A stretch of DNA of 62,550 nt from an uncultured Moraxella sp. (GCF_945873075.1 NZ_CAMCBS010000012.1:1-62550); one strand, 5' to 3'; positions 1 through 8,721 are shown, numbered from the stretch's first letter. The notes: generated from the letters alone by a model not told the origin. A program made the numbers and translations.

Positions 1-22
1 AATAAATTTATTTTTATCTAAA

Positions 23-37
23 TGATAATGATTCTAG
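23..37. promoter_or_regulatory. Candidate Fur box at left edge
   Basis: The bases TGATAATGATTCTAG resemble the 7-1-7 Fur consensus (TGATAAT-N-ATTATCA): the left half-site is exact and the right half-site is partly degenerate. It is embedded in AT-rich DNA with no gene between it and the window edge, so it would most naturally control a minus-strand gene lying to the left. This is inferred from sequence only. The rest of 1-251 holds a run of seven G at 115-121, a run of seven T just before it, and the dgt terminator; no gene is visible. Confidence 0.4.
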
Positions 38-200
38 CAGTGATAAATATTCCCACAATGGGAGCAGCTATCGGATGAGAATGGGTTGTGATAAAAAGTG
101 TTGTTTTTTTGAATGGGGGGGTGAATCGTTATGAGTTTAAGATTATCACAGCAGCCGTGATTGGTGTACAAGCACAGTTTTGATAAGTCATAATGAACAA

Positions 201-232
201 AAAAAGCTGTTTTGGTCGCAAAACAGCTTTTT
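201..232 (-). terminator. Terminator of dgt
   Basis: A perfect inverted repeat with arms AAAAAGCTGTTTT and AAAACAGCTTTTT is separated by a 6-base loop. It lies about 20 bases past the dgt stop on the minus strand. The A/T tails on both sides would let it work in either direction. Confidence 0.8.
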
Positions 233-251
233 ACTTTTTAATACTCCATCC

Positions 252-1604
252 CTAAATCATGCCAACGCCTGAAATATCACGAGCCAGTCTAGCAGCGGTA
301 TTATCCGTCAAACCACAGATAAAATCCAGCACACCCATATAGTCATCGTACAGGGTGTGAGTATCTGACTTGTCAAAGCCGAGCAAATCAAGTGCCAGTT
401 CATGCTTGGTGCTAAGCTTTGCACCTTGATGCTTGGCAAATACAGCAGGAATCAGCAAATCTAATATCGCCCCAAGACAGCCAAAGGCAGCAATCTCGGT
501 GGCAAGCTTGCTATCATGGCGAAAGACCTTGTTGGCGGCAAGTTTTTTGGCTTTTGTCAGCGTCGTTAGGATGGCATCATCACAGACAGCGAGCAAATCT
601 TTGTGCATAAATGTCCCTGTCAGTAGCTCATCATGATGCGTCATAAAGGCAGTCGCCACGCCTTCGACCGCACGACCGATGGCAGAGCCACGCATTGCAC
701 CGCATCGCTGATCGGGGTGATTGATATTGGCAAGCTTATCAACATCAATCAGTGCTTTTAGGGTATCGCTAAATTCATTTAGGCTAATCAAGCCAAGCTC
801 GACCGCATCTTCAAGGTCAAGCAGGGCATAGCAGATATCATCGGCTGCTTCCATCAGATAAGACAGCGGATGTCTTGCCCAGCGGTTATCGATTTTTGGC
901 AAATCAAGCGCATCGGCGATGTGGTCAAATAGGGGTAGCTCGCTTTGATAGATATTAAACTTCTGACCCTGACCGCTTGGATGACGAGCACCCCAAGGGT
1001 ATTTGATCAGCGCACCGACACTTGCGGCAGTTAGGCGCATACCGCCTTGATTTTTGTACATCTCAAGGCTAAGCACGGTGCGTAGGCTGTGGGCGTTGCC
1101 TTCGTAGGTGCAGATATCTGCTCGCTGGTCGTCCGTTAGACTATCAAGGTACGGTGCGTGCTTGGGATTGCCAAACCATTCACGAATCGCCGCTTCACCA
1201 GTATGTCCAAATGGCGGATTGCCAAGATCATGCGCAAGGCACGCCACTTGCACCACTGCACCGATGCTATTGGCGCTAAACTCATCGGGCAGTACGCCGA
1301 TATTTTCTAGGCAAGCACCGACTTGATTGCCGATACTACGCCCGACACTGGCGACTTCGACACTGTGCGTTAGGCGGTTGTGCGTGTGATCTGATATGGC
1401 AAACGGATGCACTTGGGTTTTGCGTCCAAGCTTGCGAAAAGCACGGCTAAACACCACCCGATCATAGTCGATATGAAAGTTACTGCGGATATTACCTGTG
1501 GCGACTGTCTTTGGGATAACTTCCCCTTGGATGACACTAAATCGTGTCGTGGACAGACGCTTTTGCCACAGGGCTTTGGCGGTGGCGGTGTCAAACTGTG
1601 TCAT
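252..1604 (-). CDS. dgt: dGTP triphosphohydrolase family protein
   Basis: This is a 450-residue member of the Dgt/SAMHD1 HD-domain family, which hydrolyses dNTPs to deoxynucleoside and triphosphate and so sets intracellular dNTP pools. The HD metal site is visible: RLTHSVEVA around residue 77-85 supplies the first histidine, AHDLGNPPFGH around 124-134 supplies the HD pair, and a later ADDICYALLDLED segment supplies the distal aspartate. The length fits the family. The ATG at 1604 is preferred over the GTG one codon upstream because AAGGAG lies 5 bases before it. It is followed by its own terminator, with a methyltransferase gene 20 bases upstream. Whether it prefers dGTP cannot be read from sequence. 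Confidence 0.9.
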   Translation of the reverse strand: MTQFDTATAKALWQKRLSTTRFSVIQGEVIPKTVATGNIRSNFHIDYDRVVFSRAFRKLGRKTQVHPFAISDHTHNRLTHSVEVASVGRSIGNQVGACLENIGVLPDEFSANSIGAVVQVACLAHDLGNPPFGHTGEAAIREWFGNPKHAPYLDSLTDDQRADICTYEGNAHSLRTVLSLEMYKNQGGMRLTAASVGALIKYPWGARHPSGQGQKFNIYQSELPLFDHIADALDLPKIDNRWARHPLSYLMEAADDICYALLDLEDAVELGLISLNEFSDTLKALIDVDKLANINHPDQRCGAMRGSAIGRAVEGVATAFMTHHDELLTGTFMHKDLLAVCDDAILTTLTKAKKLAANKVFRHDSKLATEIAAFGCLGAILDLLIPAVFAKHQGAKLSTKHELALDLLGFDKSDTHTLYDDYMGVLDFICGLTDNTAARLARDISGVGMI

Positions 1605-1624
1605 CACAGCTCCTTTTGTGCTGA

Positions 1625-2230
1625 TTATTCCTTGATTGCCATCGTGATGGTGTAGGTTTTGCCTTGTTTGATTTTATCGCTATTGCCAAATACTTCGGTG
1701 AATGAGCGTTTCATAAAATCTCGTAGCCCGTTGATGGTCACGACATAAAATCTTGCCCCGCTTGCCATCGCATTGTACGCATCGAGTAAGTACAAATAGT
1801 GCTGTTCTTTGCTGGCTTTGGCAGGTAGGTTGCTCATTACAAGGCTAAATTGACGAGTTTTATCGACATGATAAAAGCCGTTTGAGAGCATGACTTCAGC
1901 GTTGGTCAGACCGTTTTTTTGGCAGTTTAATTTGGCATATTCGACAGCGACAAAGTCCTTGTCGATGAGCAGATGCTGACCGTTTGGACATTCACGAGCG
2001 GCAGTCATACCAAGCACGCCATAGCCGCAGCCCAAATCGATGGAATTATCATCTTGTTTAAAATCAATATAATCAAGCAGCATCAGACTGCCTTCGTCGA
2101 GCTTTTCGGGGCTAAAAATCCCCCAAGTGCTGGTAAATTCAAACGGCTTGCCAAGCACTTCTTGGCGAAAGTGGATGTCGTTGCGCCAGTGTTTGGATTT
2201 GGCAAGTAGTTCAGGGTCGATTTGGTGCAT
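1625..2230 (-). CDS. Class I SAM methyltransferase, RsmC/MTS type
   Basis: The 201-residue protein has the SAM-binding motif DLGCGYGVLG (residues 65-74) and the motif IV position NLPAK (134-138), where RsmC-like rRNA guanine-N2 methyltransferases have NPPF. It is a single-domain 'methyltransferase small' protein and lacks the duplicated N-terminal half of E. coli RsmC. The proline of the NPP motif is kept but the aromatic is not, so a nucleic-acid amine target is likely but the exact substrate is unknown. It sits 20 bases upstream of dgt on the same strand and is probably co-transcribed with it. Confidence 0.75.
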   Translation of the reverse strand: MHQIDPELLAKSKHWRNDIHFRQEVLGKPFEFTSTWGIFSPEKLDEGSLMLLDYIDFKQDDNSIDLGCGYGVLGMTAARECPNGQHLLIDKDFVAVEYAKLNCQKNGLTNAEVMLSNGFYHVDKTRQFSLVMSNLPAKASKEQHYLYLLDAYNAMASGARFYVVTINGLRDFMKRSFTEVFGNSDKIKQGKTYTITMAIKE

Positions 2231-2434
2231 GATAAACTCTTTTTTTGATGGGAAAATTAGCCAATGGGCACTGCATCAAATTGTAACACACAAACGCAGT
2301 GGCGCAAATCTATCATTGATATGAATCAGTCTAGGATGAATGGATTTGTCGTCAAACTACAAAAAAACGCCCAAAATCGGCGTGTTATAAGTACTCAAAT
2401 AGGTGTCTTTGATCTGCTTTGCCGTGCTCGATTT

Positions 2435-2710
2435 TTAGATATAGACTGTCTGTTGGATGATTTCAAAATAGGTAATGATGGGTGTTTTTGGTATGGATAA
2501 TTTGCGAATATCACGCCCTTTGGTGTCAAATTGAACTGCTTGACAGCGTCTTGGCATCTGCTCTAGTGTCATCATAGCGCTGTCAATCCGCCCCAAAATT
2601 AGCTCCACCACCGTCAAATCGGCGGTCTGTGCATAAAATAGGGCAATCTGCTCCAAATCATCTTGTGCTGTTTGCGTATAAATCACGCCATAAACGCTAT
2701 GTGTGCTCAT
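2435..2710 (-). CDS. ParE/RelE-superfamily toxin
   Basis: The 91-residue protein begins MSTHSVYGVIYTQTAQ and continues with DDLEQIALFY and two further short helices, then a C-terminal strand region ending in RKLSIPKTPIITYFEI. This is the layout of ParE/RelE toxins: beta strand, helical hairpin, then antiparallel sheet. The start at 2710 is chosen because it lies one base after the antitoxin stop (TAA-T-ATG); an upstream GTG would overlap the antitoxin. The gene order, antitoxin first, is standard for type II modules. The target (ribosome-bound mRNA or DNA gyrase) cannot be decided from the sequence. It is a probable two-gene operon with the gene upstream. Confidence 0.8.
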   Translation of the reverse strand: MSTHSVYGVIYTQTAQDDLEQIALFYAQTADLTVVELILGRIDSAMMTLEQMPRRCQAVQFDTKGRDIRKLSIPKTPIITYFEIIQQTVYI

Positions 2711-2711
2711 A

Positions 2712-3014
2712 TTAGCCTTGATTTGCCAAAAATGATTTGGCACGCGCTAGCGCCTTGTTATATGCATCAATGCGACCAAGCCCCGCGCTCTCGCCTTTTT
2801 GTAGGTGTGTATGTAGCTTGTCACTGGCTTGCATGACTTGTGTCTCAAGCAGTTGTTGGTAGGCGAGCTGTTCTTGTACAGCTTGGTCGAGTATCTGCAC
2901 CGCCATGTAGTGCACACTGCGGTTTTGTCTATCGGCAAGCTGTTGTAGCGCTTGTTTGGTTTTGGTGTCAATTCTAAGTGAAATGGCGGATTTTTCAGCG
3001 GTTGCGATCGGCAT
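2712..3014 (-). CDS. RHH-type antitoxin of toxin-antitoxin pair
   Basis: The 100-residue protein has an N-terminal ribbon-helix-helix signature: a short strand SAISLRID followed by helices KTKQALQQLADRQN and SVHYMAVQILDQAV (about residues 9-45). This is the DNA-binding fold of CopG/RelB/ParD-like antitoxins. The basic C-terminal helix (around 65-100) would wrap the toxin. The ATG at 3014 is preferred because AAGGTGG stands 4 bases upstream; two ATG/GTG-type starts further up lack a ribosome site. It is expected to neutralise the adjacent toxin and repress the shared promoter; direct repeats over that promoter are listed separately. Confidence 0.8.
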   Translation of the reverse strand: MPIATAEKSAISLRIDTKTKQALQQLADRQNRSVHYMAVQILDQAVQEQLAYQQLLETQVMQASDKLHTHLQKGESAGLGRIDAYNKALARAKSFLANQG

Positions 3015-3027
3015 AAGACCACCTTTT

Positions 3028-3075
3028 TTTGTATTCATTTGTATGACATTGTAGTGCAAATACAGAGCAAATACA
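3028..3075. promoter_or_regulatory. Candidate antitoxin operator repeats
   Basis: Two pairs of short direct repeats cover the toxin-antitoxin promoter. TTTGTAT occurs at 3028 and 3038 (10-base period). GCAAATACA occurs at 3056 and 3067 (11-base period). Helically phased tandem half-sites are what RHH dimers bind, so this is the likely autoregulatory operator. Binding is inferred. Confidence 0.5.
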
Positions 3076-3076
3076 A
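3048..3076 (-). promoter_or_regulatory. Promoter of toxin-antitoxin operon
   Basis: On the minus strand, TTGTAT (3071-3076) and TACAAT (3048-3053) are separated by exactly 17 bases, a good sigma-70 match. The predicted start of transcription leaves a leader of about 27 bases before the antitoxin ATG at 3014. Confidence 0.6.
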
Positions 3077-3108
3077 GAAATCAACTGACAAATCATGTCG
3101 CCTATCCA

Positions 3109-3921
3109 TCATTTGCCATATTCTAAAATCAGCGGACGACGACCGATGGCATCTTCATTGACGACGGTGCGGATAGCGGCCAATTGTGCCTTGATACGCT
3201 CGGTGGCGGCGCGTGCATAGGCGGCGGCATCTGGCGTGATGCGTGGGTCATGTTTGCCAAATAAATACGCATCAAGCAAGCGCTCGGCGTGCATCCCATC
3301 ACGGCAATAATGCAGGACGCCTTTGTGCGTATCATCAAACAGCGTACCGACCGCCGTCATCTCAGCTAAGGCAATGCCAAGCGCCCCATCTTCACCGCCA
3401 AGCTTGCGAAACAACTCATCTTGGGGAAAGCCACCACACGCCAAAAATACACTACGGCGAAAAATCATATTACCGCCGACAGTCATCTGCAAAATATCCC
3501 ACGCTTTTGCCAATTCAGGATGATTGGCATAACGAGCCGCCAAATCCACAGGACGCAGGGCAAGGCGTAGTAGGCTTAAGTTTGGCATAAAATAAAACAC
3601 GCTTGGCACGACATCAAGCGCAGTCGGCTCATAGGCATCATCAGCGTCCAAAAATGCTACCAAATCAGCATCGCTAGATAATGCCCCATAGTTGCGAGCT
3701 TTGGCGACACCGCTGTTGGTTGGCATGGATAAGCCGATGATTTTATTGGGAAATTCTTGACAAAGTTTAGTGATAATATTAGGCGTGTCATCGCTTGAGC
3801 CATCATCGACAAGGATGAGCTTATGATAAGTACTTTGATTGAGCACGCTGGATACGGCACGATGGAGTGTGTCGGCGGCATTATAGCAGGGGATGATGAC
3901 ATCAAGCGTGGGCAGTTTCAT
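3109..3921 (-). CDS. Family 2 glycosyltransferase
   Basis: The 270-residue protein is a GT-A fold glycosyltransferase. It starts with the GT2 signature VIIPCYNAADTLHRAVSSV (about residues 8-26), has the nucleotide-binding LVDDGSSDDT segment near residue 37, and the metal-binding AFLDADDAYEP near residue 88. There is no transmembrane segment, so it is a soluble or peripherally bound enzyme. The acceptor and donor are unknown. It stands alone between the toxin-antitoxin pair and xerD, far from the capsule locus, so it may act on lipooligosaccharide or another surface glycan. Confidence 0.75.
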   Translation of the reverse strand: MKLPTLDVIIPCYNAADTLHRAVSSVLNQSTYHKLILVDDGSSDDTPNIITKLCQEFPNKIIGLSMPTNSGVAKARNYGALSSDADLVAFLDADDAYEPTALDVVPSVFYFMPNLSLLRLALRPVDLAARYANHPELAKAWDILQMTVGGNMIFRRSVFLACGGFPQDELFRKLGGEDGALGIALAEMTAVGTLFDDTHKGVLHYCRDGMHAERLLDAYLFGKHDPRITPDAAAYARAATERIKAQLAAIRTVVNEDAIGRRPLILEYGK

Positions 3922-4023
3922 CGCAAAACCTTAAAAATTTTAAAAACTCGTTTGTGTGGATTATCTTGGATTGTGTTGCCATTTGGCATGGCTTTTTTGC
4001 CAATTTATCAATCGCCAAGCCGT

Positions 4024-4947
4024 CTAGCCCCTAGGATGGTGCTTACTGTGCAAGGCTTGCAGGCGTGTGGTGGCGACATGGGTATAAATCTGCGTCGTGG
4101 ACAAATCGCTGTGCCCAAGCAGTAGCTGGACACTGCGTAAATCTGCCCCGTGATTGACCAAATGCGTGGCAAAAGCATGGCGTAGTGTGTGCGGTGAAAT
4201 GGTGCTTTTGATACCGGCGATTAGGGCGTATTTTTTGATGATATGCCAAAAATTGTGCCGTGTCATATAGCCCCCTTGTTCGCTCAAAAACACCGCTTGA
4301 CAGTCTTTTTGACCCACAAGCATCGTACTGCGCACCGCCAAATAGGCTTCGAGTGCTGTCAGAGCATATTCGCCAAGCGGTACTAGCCGTGTTTTGTTGC
4401 CTTTGCCGGTGATGATAAGCCATCCTGAATTGAGATTGAGCGCATCAAGTGATAGATTGACCAGCTCACTGACCCGCAGTCCGCAGGCGTAGAGCACTTC
4501 AAGCATTGCCTTATCACGAGTGCCAAGCAGGCTACCGACATCGGGGGCGGATAGTAGTGCACCCACATCTCGCTCGGATAGGGTTTTGGGCAGGGATTTG
4601 CCAAGCTTGGGCGTTTTGATTTGGGCACAAGGGTTGTCGTCTCGTACGCCCGTCTCGATTTGCCATAAGAAAAATTGGCGTAGGCTTGCTAGACTGCGGG
4701 CGATTGAGCGGGGCGATTTGTCAAGCTGGGTCAAGCGCTCAAGATGGGCGATGACATCAGCGCTTTGCCACTGTGATACAGGCGTGTCTGATAGGCGAAT
4801 GCACAGGCGCAAATCTTGGCTATAGGCATTGCGTGTGGCAAGCGATAAGCCACGAGAGAGCATCGATGAGCGAAACTCGCTCAGATAATCGGGGTCATCA
4901 TCATAGATGACGGCACTGTCTTGGCGTGGCGTGGTGGATTTTGCCAT
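4024..4947 (-). CDS. xerD: Site-specific tyrosine recombinase XerD
   Basis: The 307-residue protein has an N-terminal core-binding SAM-like domain (about 20-105) and a C-terminal catalytic domain. The complete tyrosine-recombinase set is visible: R158 in CGLRVSEL, K182 in TGKGNKTR, H253 and R256 in HTLRHAF, H279 in LGHSDLST and nucleophile Y288 in QIYTHV. The C-terminus ending in LHSKHHPRG matches XerD rather than XerC, whose partner at dif it would be in resolving chromosome dimers with FtsK. tusA lies 15 bases upstream on the same strand. Confidence 0.9.
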   Translation of the reverse strand: MAKSTTPRQDSAVIYDDDPDYLSEFRSSMLSRGLSLATRNAYSQDLRLCIRLSDTPVSQWQSADVIAHLERLTQLDKSPRSIARSLASLRQFFLWQIETGVRDDNPCAQIKTPKLGKSLPKTLSERDVGALLSAPDVGSLLGTRDKAMLEVLYACGLRVSELVNLSLDALNLNSGWLIITGKGNKTRLVPLGEYALTALEAYLAVRSTMLVGQKDCQAVFLSEQGGYMTRHNFWHIIKKYALIAGIKSTISPHTLRHAFATHLVNHGADLRSVQLLLGHSDLSTTQIYTHVATTRLQALHSKHHPRG

Positions 4948-4962
4948 AATAAGCGGACTGAT

Positions 4963-5202
4963 TTAGGCTTGGCGTTTTTGGATGACATAGCGATAGCTGC
5001 CATCATCAAGCGTGTCTTGGCTGATGAGCGTATGCCCTAGATGACGACAAAAATTGGGAATATCACGCGTGGTCGCAGGGTCGGTGGCGAGCACTTCGAT
5101 GGCTTCACCGCCTTGGGCAGCTCGGACGGTCTTGTGTAGTAGCATCACAGGCTCAGGGCAGATGAGTCCTGTGGTATCTAGGGTGTGAGTGATGGTCGTC
5201 AT
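4963..5202 (-). CDS. tusA: Sulfurtransferase TusA
   Basis: This is a small 79-residue protein of the TusA/YhhP/SirA family. The family's single active cysteine is C15 in the CPEP motif (GLICPEPVMLL), which carries persulfide sulfur. It delivers sulfur from IscS-type desulfurase to tRNA 2-thiouridine synthesis (TusBCD-MnmA) or other sulfur acceptors. The length is typical of the family. It is the first gene of a probable two-gene unit with xerD. Confidence 0.85.
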   Translation of the reverse strand: MTTITHTLDTTGLICPEPVMLLHKTVRAAQGGEAIEVLATDPATTRDIPNFCRHLGHTLISQDTLDDGSYRYVIQKRQA

Positions 5203-5241
5203 GGTATTTCCTTGATTATACTGTATTTAATTATGCTGTAT

Positions 5242-5727
5242 TTATTGGGCTGTGTGAGTTGGGTTGGGCGGCGTTTGTCTGCTTGCTTGCTCATCTTCTA
5301 AGAAGTTTAAAAACTTACGAAAATTCACCCGAAACAAAAACGGCATCCCAAACCAAGCAATCATCGCCAAAAACAGCCCCATAAAAAACACCATATCCGC
5401 ACCACTGACCAGCAGGCGAATCAGCGTAAAGCCAAGCAAACCAAGCCCTGTAGCAAGAATCATCACAAGGATTGAAAAATCCACAATGCGATAGCGCATC
5501 AACAAAAACACATGATACAGGCTAAGTGGTATGCTCACCCCAATCAGCGCATAGGGCAGATAATGAAAGGCATAATACACAAGGCTACTGTCCTTGAACG
5601 CTGCCATACTTGCCAATGTGCCAAACACACAAAAGCACGCAATCGCAAGTAGCCCAAGCCAAACGCAGAGTGTGGCTTGGCGGATGGCGGTGCGGATATG
5701 GCTGATGAGCTGTGTCTGTGGGTTCAT
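5242..5727 (-). CDS. Four-helix inner-membrane protein, unknown function
   Basis: The 161-residue protein has about four hydrophobic segments (roughly residues 15-37, 45-66, 72-97 and 101-122). They are followed by a charged cytoplasmic tail with FRVNFRKFLNFLEDEQ and a proline-rich end. I do not recognise the family. The open frame extends to 5874 into ruvX, but the ATG at 5727 (MNPQTQL) gives a coherent start and a short 37-base gap after ruvX. It is the last gene of the recN-yqgE-ruvX run and probably shares that transcript. Confidence 0.65.
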   Translation of the reverse strand: MNPQTQLISHIRTAIRQATLCVWLGLLAIACFCVFGTLASMAAFKDSSLVYYAFHYLPYALIGVSIPLSLYHVFLLMRYRIVDFSILVMILATGLGLLGFTLIRLLVSGADMVFFMGLFLAMIAWFGMPFLFRVNFRKFLNFLEDEQASRQTPPNPTHTAQ

Positions 5728-5764
5728 GGGGCGTCCTGTGTTGGTCGGATGATGAAGTTGGCAA

Positions 5765-6253
5765 TCAATCGTCTTTTGGGCTGTCTTTGTGGTTATTAAT
5801 AAAAATCGCATACTCAGGCGCATGATAATAGCCATCAATGAGCAGGCAAGCAGAGATGTCATCAATCGGCTCAAGTGGCGAGCTAATCCAGCCGTTATCT
5901 AGGGCGATTTGTCGGGCTTCTTTTGAGCTTAGGCGTTCATCATAAATAAAGACAGACACCGCTTGACGGCGTTCGGCAAGTCGGTGCGATAGGCGACGGG
6001 CAAATTTGTGCGCACGCTTTGAGAGCATGGATTCTGTGCCATCCATGTTAAGCGGCAGCCCAACCAGCACTTCATGAATCCCCCAATGCTCAATGATACC
6101 AAGCAAATTATCCCAATCAGGCTGACCATTATTCATCGCCAAAATATCAAATGCCCGAGCATCACGAGTTAGGCTATTGCCCAGTGCCATGCCCATTTTT
6201 TTGACGCCATAATCCAGTGCCAAAATCAGTGTCGGTGTGGTCGTATCGGTCAT
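5765..6253 (-). CDS. ruvX: Holliday-junction resolvase-like RuvX/YqgF
   Basis: The 162-residue protein has an RNase H-like fold with the first catalytic aspartate in LALDYGVKKMGMALG (D14), the glutamate region VGLPLNMDG, and the third acidic site in YDERLSSKEAR. It is the essential YqgF family, implicated in 16S rRNA 5'-end maturation and proposed as a Holliday-junction resolvase. The ATG overlaps the yqgE stop by one base (TGATG), so the two are translationally coupled. The yqgE-ruvX pair is conserved across gamma-proteobacteria. Confidence 0.9.
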   Translation of the reverse strand: MTDTTTPTLILALDYGVKKMGMALGNSLTRDARAFDILAMNNGQPDWDNLLGIIEHWGIHEVLVGLPLNMDGTESMLSKRAHKFARRLSHRLAERRQAVSVFIYDERLSSKEARQIALDNGWISSPLEPIDDISACLLIDGYYHAPEYAIFINNHKDSPKDD

Positions 6254-6810
6254 CAGGCGTATCCTATGATGGTGCTAAGCGTGTCGGTATCGATGCCAAG
6301 TTTTTGGCGACAAGCGGTAAGCCTGTCTTCAAATGGTATGCCAAATAAAGTCGGCAAATCAGCAGGGCACACGAGCCAATCACCATCGGCAATCTCATCA
6401 TCGAGCTGTCCTTTGCCCCAATTACAATACCCCATGCACAATAGATAATGGCGTAGCGTATCGGCAGATAGATGCTCAAGGATGTCTTTACTGGTCGTCA
6501 AGCAGACATTTTCACTGATGGCAAAAGATGATTTGTAATCTGGTAAGCCTGTATGTAGCACAAAGCCTGCTTCGGGACGCACAGGGCCGCCATTGATGGC
6601 AGGCGTGTTCATCGCTTGTTGGCTGACAGGTAAATCAAGCTCACTAAGCAGACTGCCGACACTGTTTGGCAGCGGCTGATTGATAATAAATCCCCAAGCG
6701 GCTTCATCGGTGTGCCGACAGATGTAGATGACCGCATCCAAAAATCGCTCATCACGCATTTTTTGACTAGGAATCAAAAAATGATGCGTCAGTTTTTTTG
6801 TTTGGCTCAT
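6253..6810 (-). CDS. yqgE: YqgE/AlgH family protein (UPF0301)
   Basis: The 185-residue protein matches the UPF0301/AlgH family. It starts with HHFLIPSQKMRDERFLDAVI, has the central WGFIINQP segment and the GGPVRPEAGFVLH motif, and ends with ADLPTLFGIPFEDR. The biochemical role is not established; in Pseudomonas AlgH is linked to alginate regulation. The gene starts with an ATGA overlap at the recN stop and overlaps ruvX by one base, forming a recN-yqgE-ruvX coupled operon. Confidence 0.88.
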   Translation of the reverse strand: MSQTKKLTHHFLIPSQKMRDERFLDAVIYICRHTDEAAWGFIINQPLPNSVGSLLSELDLPVSQQAMNTPAINGGPVRPEAGFVLHTGLPDYKSSFAISENVCLTTSKDILEHLSADTLRHYLLCMGYCNWGKGQLDDEIADGDWLVCPADLPTLFGIPFEDRLTACRQKLGIDTDTLSTIIGYA

Positions 6811-8549
6811 GATTGTCCTTGGGCTGATGGGTCAAGATTGACATCGCTCATCGGCAGATTGGCGGTCAGCTCATCGGCATGGCGGATATCATCTAGCAGG
6901 CTTTTGACATGAGCACGAGTCGCATCAGTGATATTGACACCACCGCTCATACGGGCAAGCTCATCGATTTGGGCATCGCCTGTGATGATTTGCATATCGC
7001 TCACCGTCTGCTCGCCGTGCTCTTTGTGCACGAGAATGTGGCGATGGGCGGCAGCAGCGACTTGGGCTTGGTGGGTGATGGCAAGGAGCTGTTGGTGCTT
7101 GCCAAGCGTCCGTAGTAGCTCGCCAACCACTTGCGCTGTACCGCCACTGATGCCGACATCCACTTCATCAAAGACCAAAGTCGGACGAGCGTGCAGACCG
7201 TCACCGGCTGCCATCACCTGCATGACGAGTGCCATACGAGATAGCTCGCCGCCTGATGCGACTTTGTGCAAGGGCTGTAGTGGCATACCGACATTGGCGC
7301 TAAAGAGCAGGGCGATGTCATATTTGCCATGCTGATTGTACTGCTCTTCGGCTTTTTGATTAAAGGCAAATTCACAGCGGGCATTAGGCAGTGCTAGTGG
7401 CAATAGCCGTGCTTCGAGTCGCTCGCAGATGTCAGGGGCGATGCTGATGCGGGCGTTATCGAGTGCATCTGCTGATGCCAGATAAGCATCATACGCTTGT
7501 TTGACTTTGGCATCCATGGTGTCATTATCAGGCAAGGCATCTAGCATATCGAGCTCTTGTTGCCAGTCGGCGGCATCATTGATGAGCTCATCGATGGGCG
7601 TGTGGTATTTGCTTGATAAGCGATGCGCTAGGGATAATAAGGTGTTGAGCTCATCTAGGCGAGCTTCGTCAGGTAGCTGTTGTTCGGCATAGTCGGCAAG
7701 CTTGGCGGCGGCATCATTGATGTGCTCTTGGGCGAGCGCTAGTAGCTGACTGCACTCACCAAAGGTCTTACTAGCATTGGCATTATTATCACAGATACGC
7801 ATCGCACGCCCAAGTAGGCTTGCCACTGATGGCGCATCGTCGTCATTATCAAGCAGGACAGCACTTTCTAGCGCATCACGCATTAGATTTTCAAGATTGG
7901 ACAGCTCATCGTATTCTGCTTCAATGTCAGCAAAATTCACCGACAATAACGGCTCAATATCAGCAAGCTTGGCGGATAATAACGCCATGCGGTCAGCACG
8001 CTGAGCCGATTGACTGCGTGCGTCATCGGCTTGTTTTTTGAGCGTTTGATAAGCCTGAAAACTGCGCTTGGTGTCTTGTTTGAGTGCGTTCAATTCGCCA
8101 ATAGTATCTAGCCAATCAATGACAAATTGGGGCTTTAATAGCTCAAGTCCTGCGTGCTGTGAGTGGATATTGACCAAAATCGCCCCAAGGCTTTTGAGCT
8201 CGCTGATACTTGCTGGCACGCCGTTAATCCATGATTTTGAGCGGCCTTGTGCGCTGATTTTTCGGCGGATTAATAAGGTGTCTTCGTCGAGCGCTCGGTC
8301 ATGCTCATCAAACCATGCTGACACTTGGGCATTGCCTGTGATGTCAAACTCACCAAAAACGGTGGCTTCATCACAGCCATGACGCACCATGCCACTGTCG
8401 GCTCGCTCGCCGGCGCATAGGGATAATGCGTCTAATATCAATGACTTACCTGCGCCTGTTTCACCTGTGATGACATTGAACCGCTCATCAAAGCTGATTT
8501 CTTTTTCGTCGATGAGCGCAAGATTTTGGAGTGTAAGAGAGATGAGCAT
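6807..8549 (-). CDS. recN: DNA repair protein RecN
   Basis: The 580-residue protein is an SMC-like ATPase of double-strand-break repair. Walker A GETGAGKS lies at residues 29-36; two central coiled-coil stretches follow, with alanine- and leucine-rich heptads around 150-350. The ABC signature HKVASGGELSRMALV and Walker B TLVFDEVDVGISGG come near the C-terminus. The start at 8549 (MLISLTLQNLAL) aligns with other RecN proteins and is preferred to an ATG four codons earlier. It overlaps yqgE by 4 bases. Its upstream neighbour rlmB is divergent; the 172-base gap should hold both promoters. Confidence 0.92.
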   Translation of the reverse strand: MLISLTLQNLALIDEKEISFDERFNVITGETGAGKSLILDALSLCAGERADSGMVRHGCDEATVFGEFDITGNAQVSAWFDEHDRALDEDTLLIRRKISAQGRSKSWINGVPASISELKSLGAILVNIHSQHAGLELLKPQFVIDWLDTIGELNALKQDTKRSFQAYQTLKKQADDARSQSAQRADRMALLSAKLADIEPLLSVNFADIEAEYDELSNLENLMRDALESAVLLDNDDDAPSVASLLGRAMRICDNNANASKTFGECSQLLALAQEHINDAAAKLADYAEQQLPDEARLDELNTLLSLAHRLSSKYHTPIDELINDAADWQQELDMLDALPDNDTMDAKVKQAYDAYLASADALDNARISIAPDICERLEARLLPLALPNARCEFAFNQKAEEQYNQHGKYDIALLFSANVGMPLQPLHKVASGGELSRMALVMQVMAAGDGLHARPTLVFDEVDVGISGGTAQVVGELLRTLGKHQQLLAITHQAQVAAAAHRHILVHKEHGEQTVSDMQIITGDAQIDELARMSGGVNITDATRAHVKSLLDDIRHADELTANLPMSDVNLDPSAQGQS

Positions 8550-8721
8550 GAATTTATCCAATCAATGGAACAACCCTTTATCATAATCAAAGCCGCTTGA
8601 TTTGGCAATGGCGAAAATGTTACAAGGGCGATTTTTCGTGGCGGTCAAGCTACAAAAACGCTTTACATCATCTTGTGATTTTGCCACAATAGCTTGATTA
8701 TTGTTAGTTAAGTAGAACGCC

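Noticed and set aside
2137-2148. GCCGTTTGAA word (reverse strand) like that in the island hairpins
   Set aside because: It lies inside the methyltransferase gene, encodes K-P-F-E, and has no hairpin partner; treated as chance.
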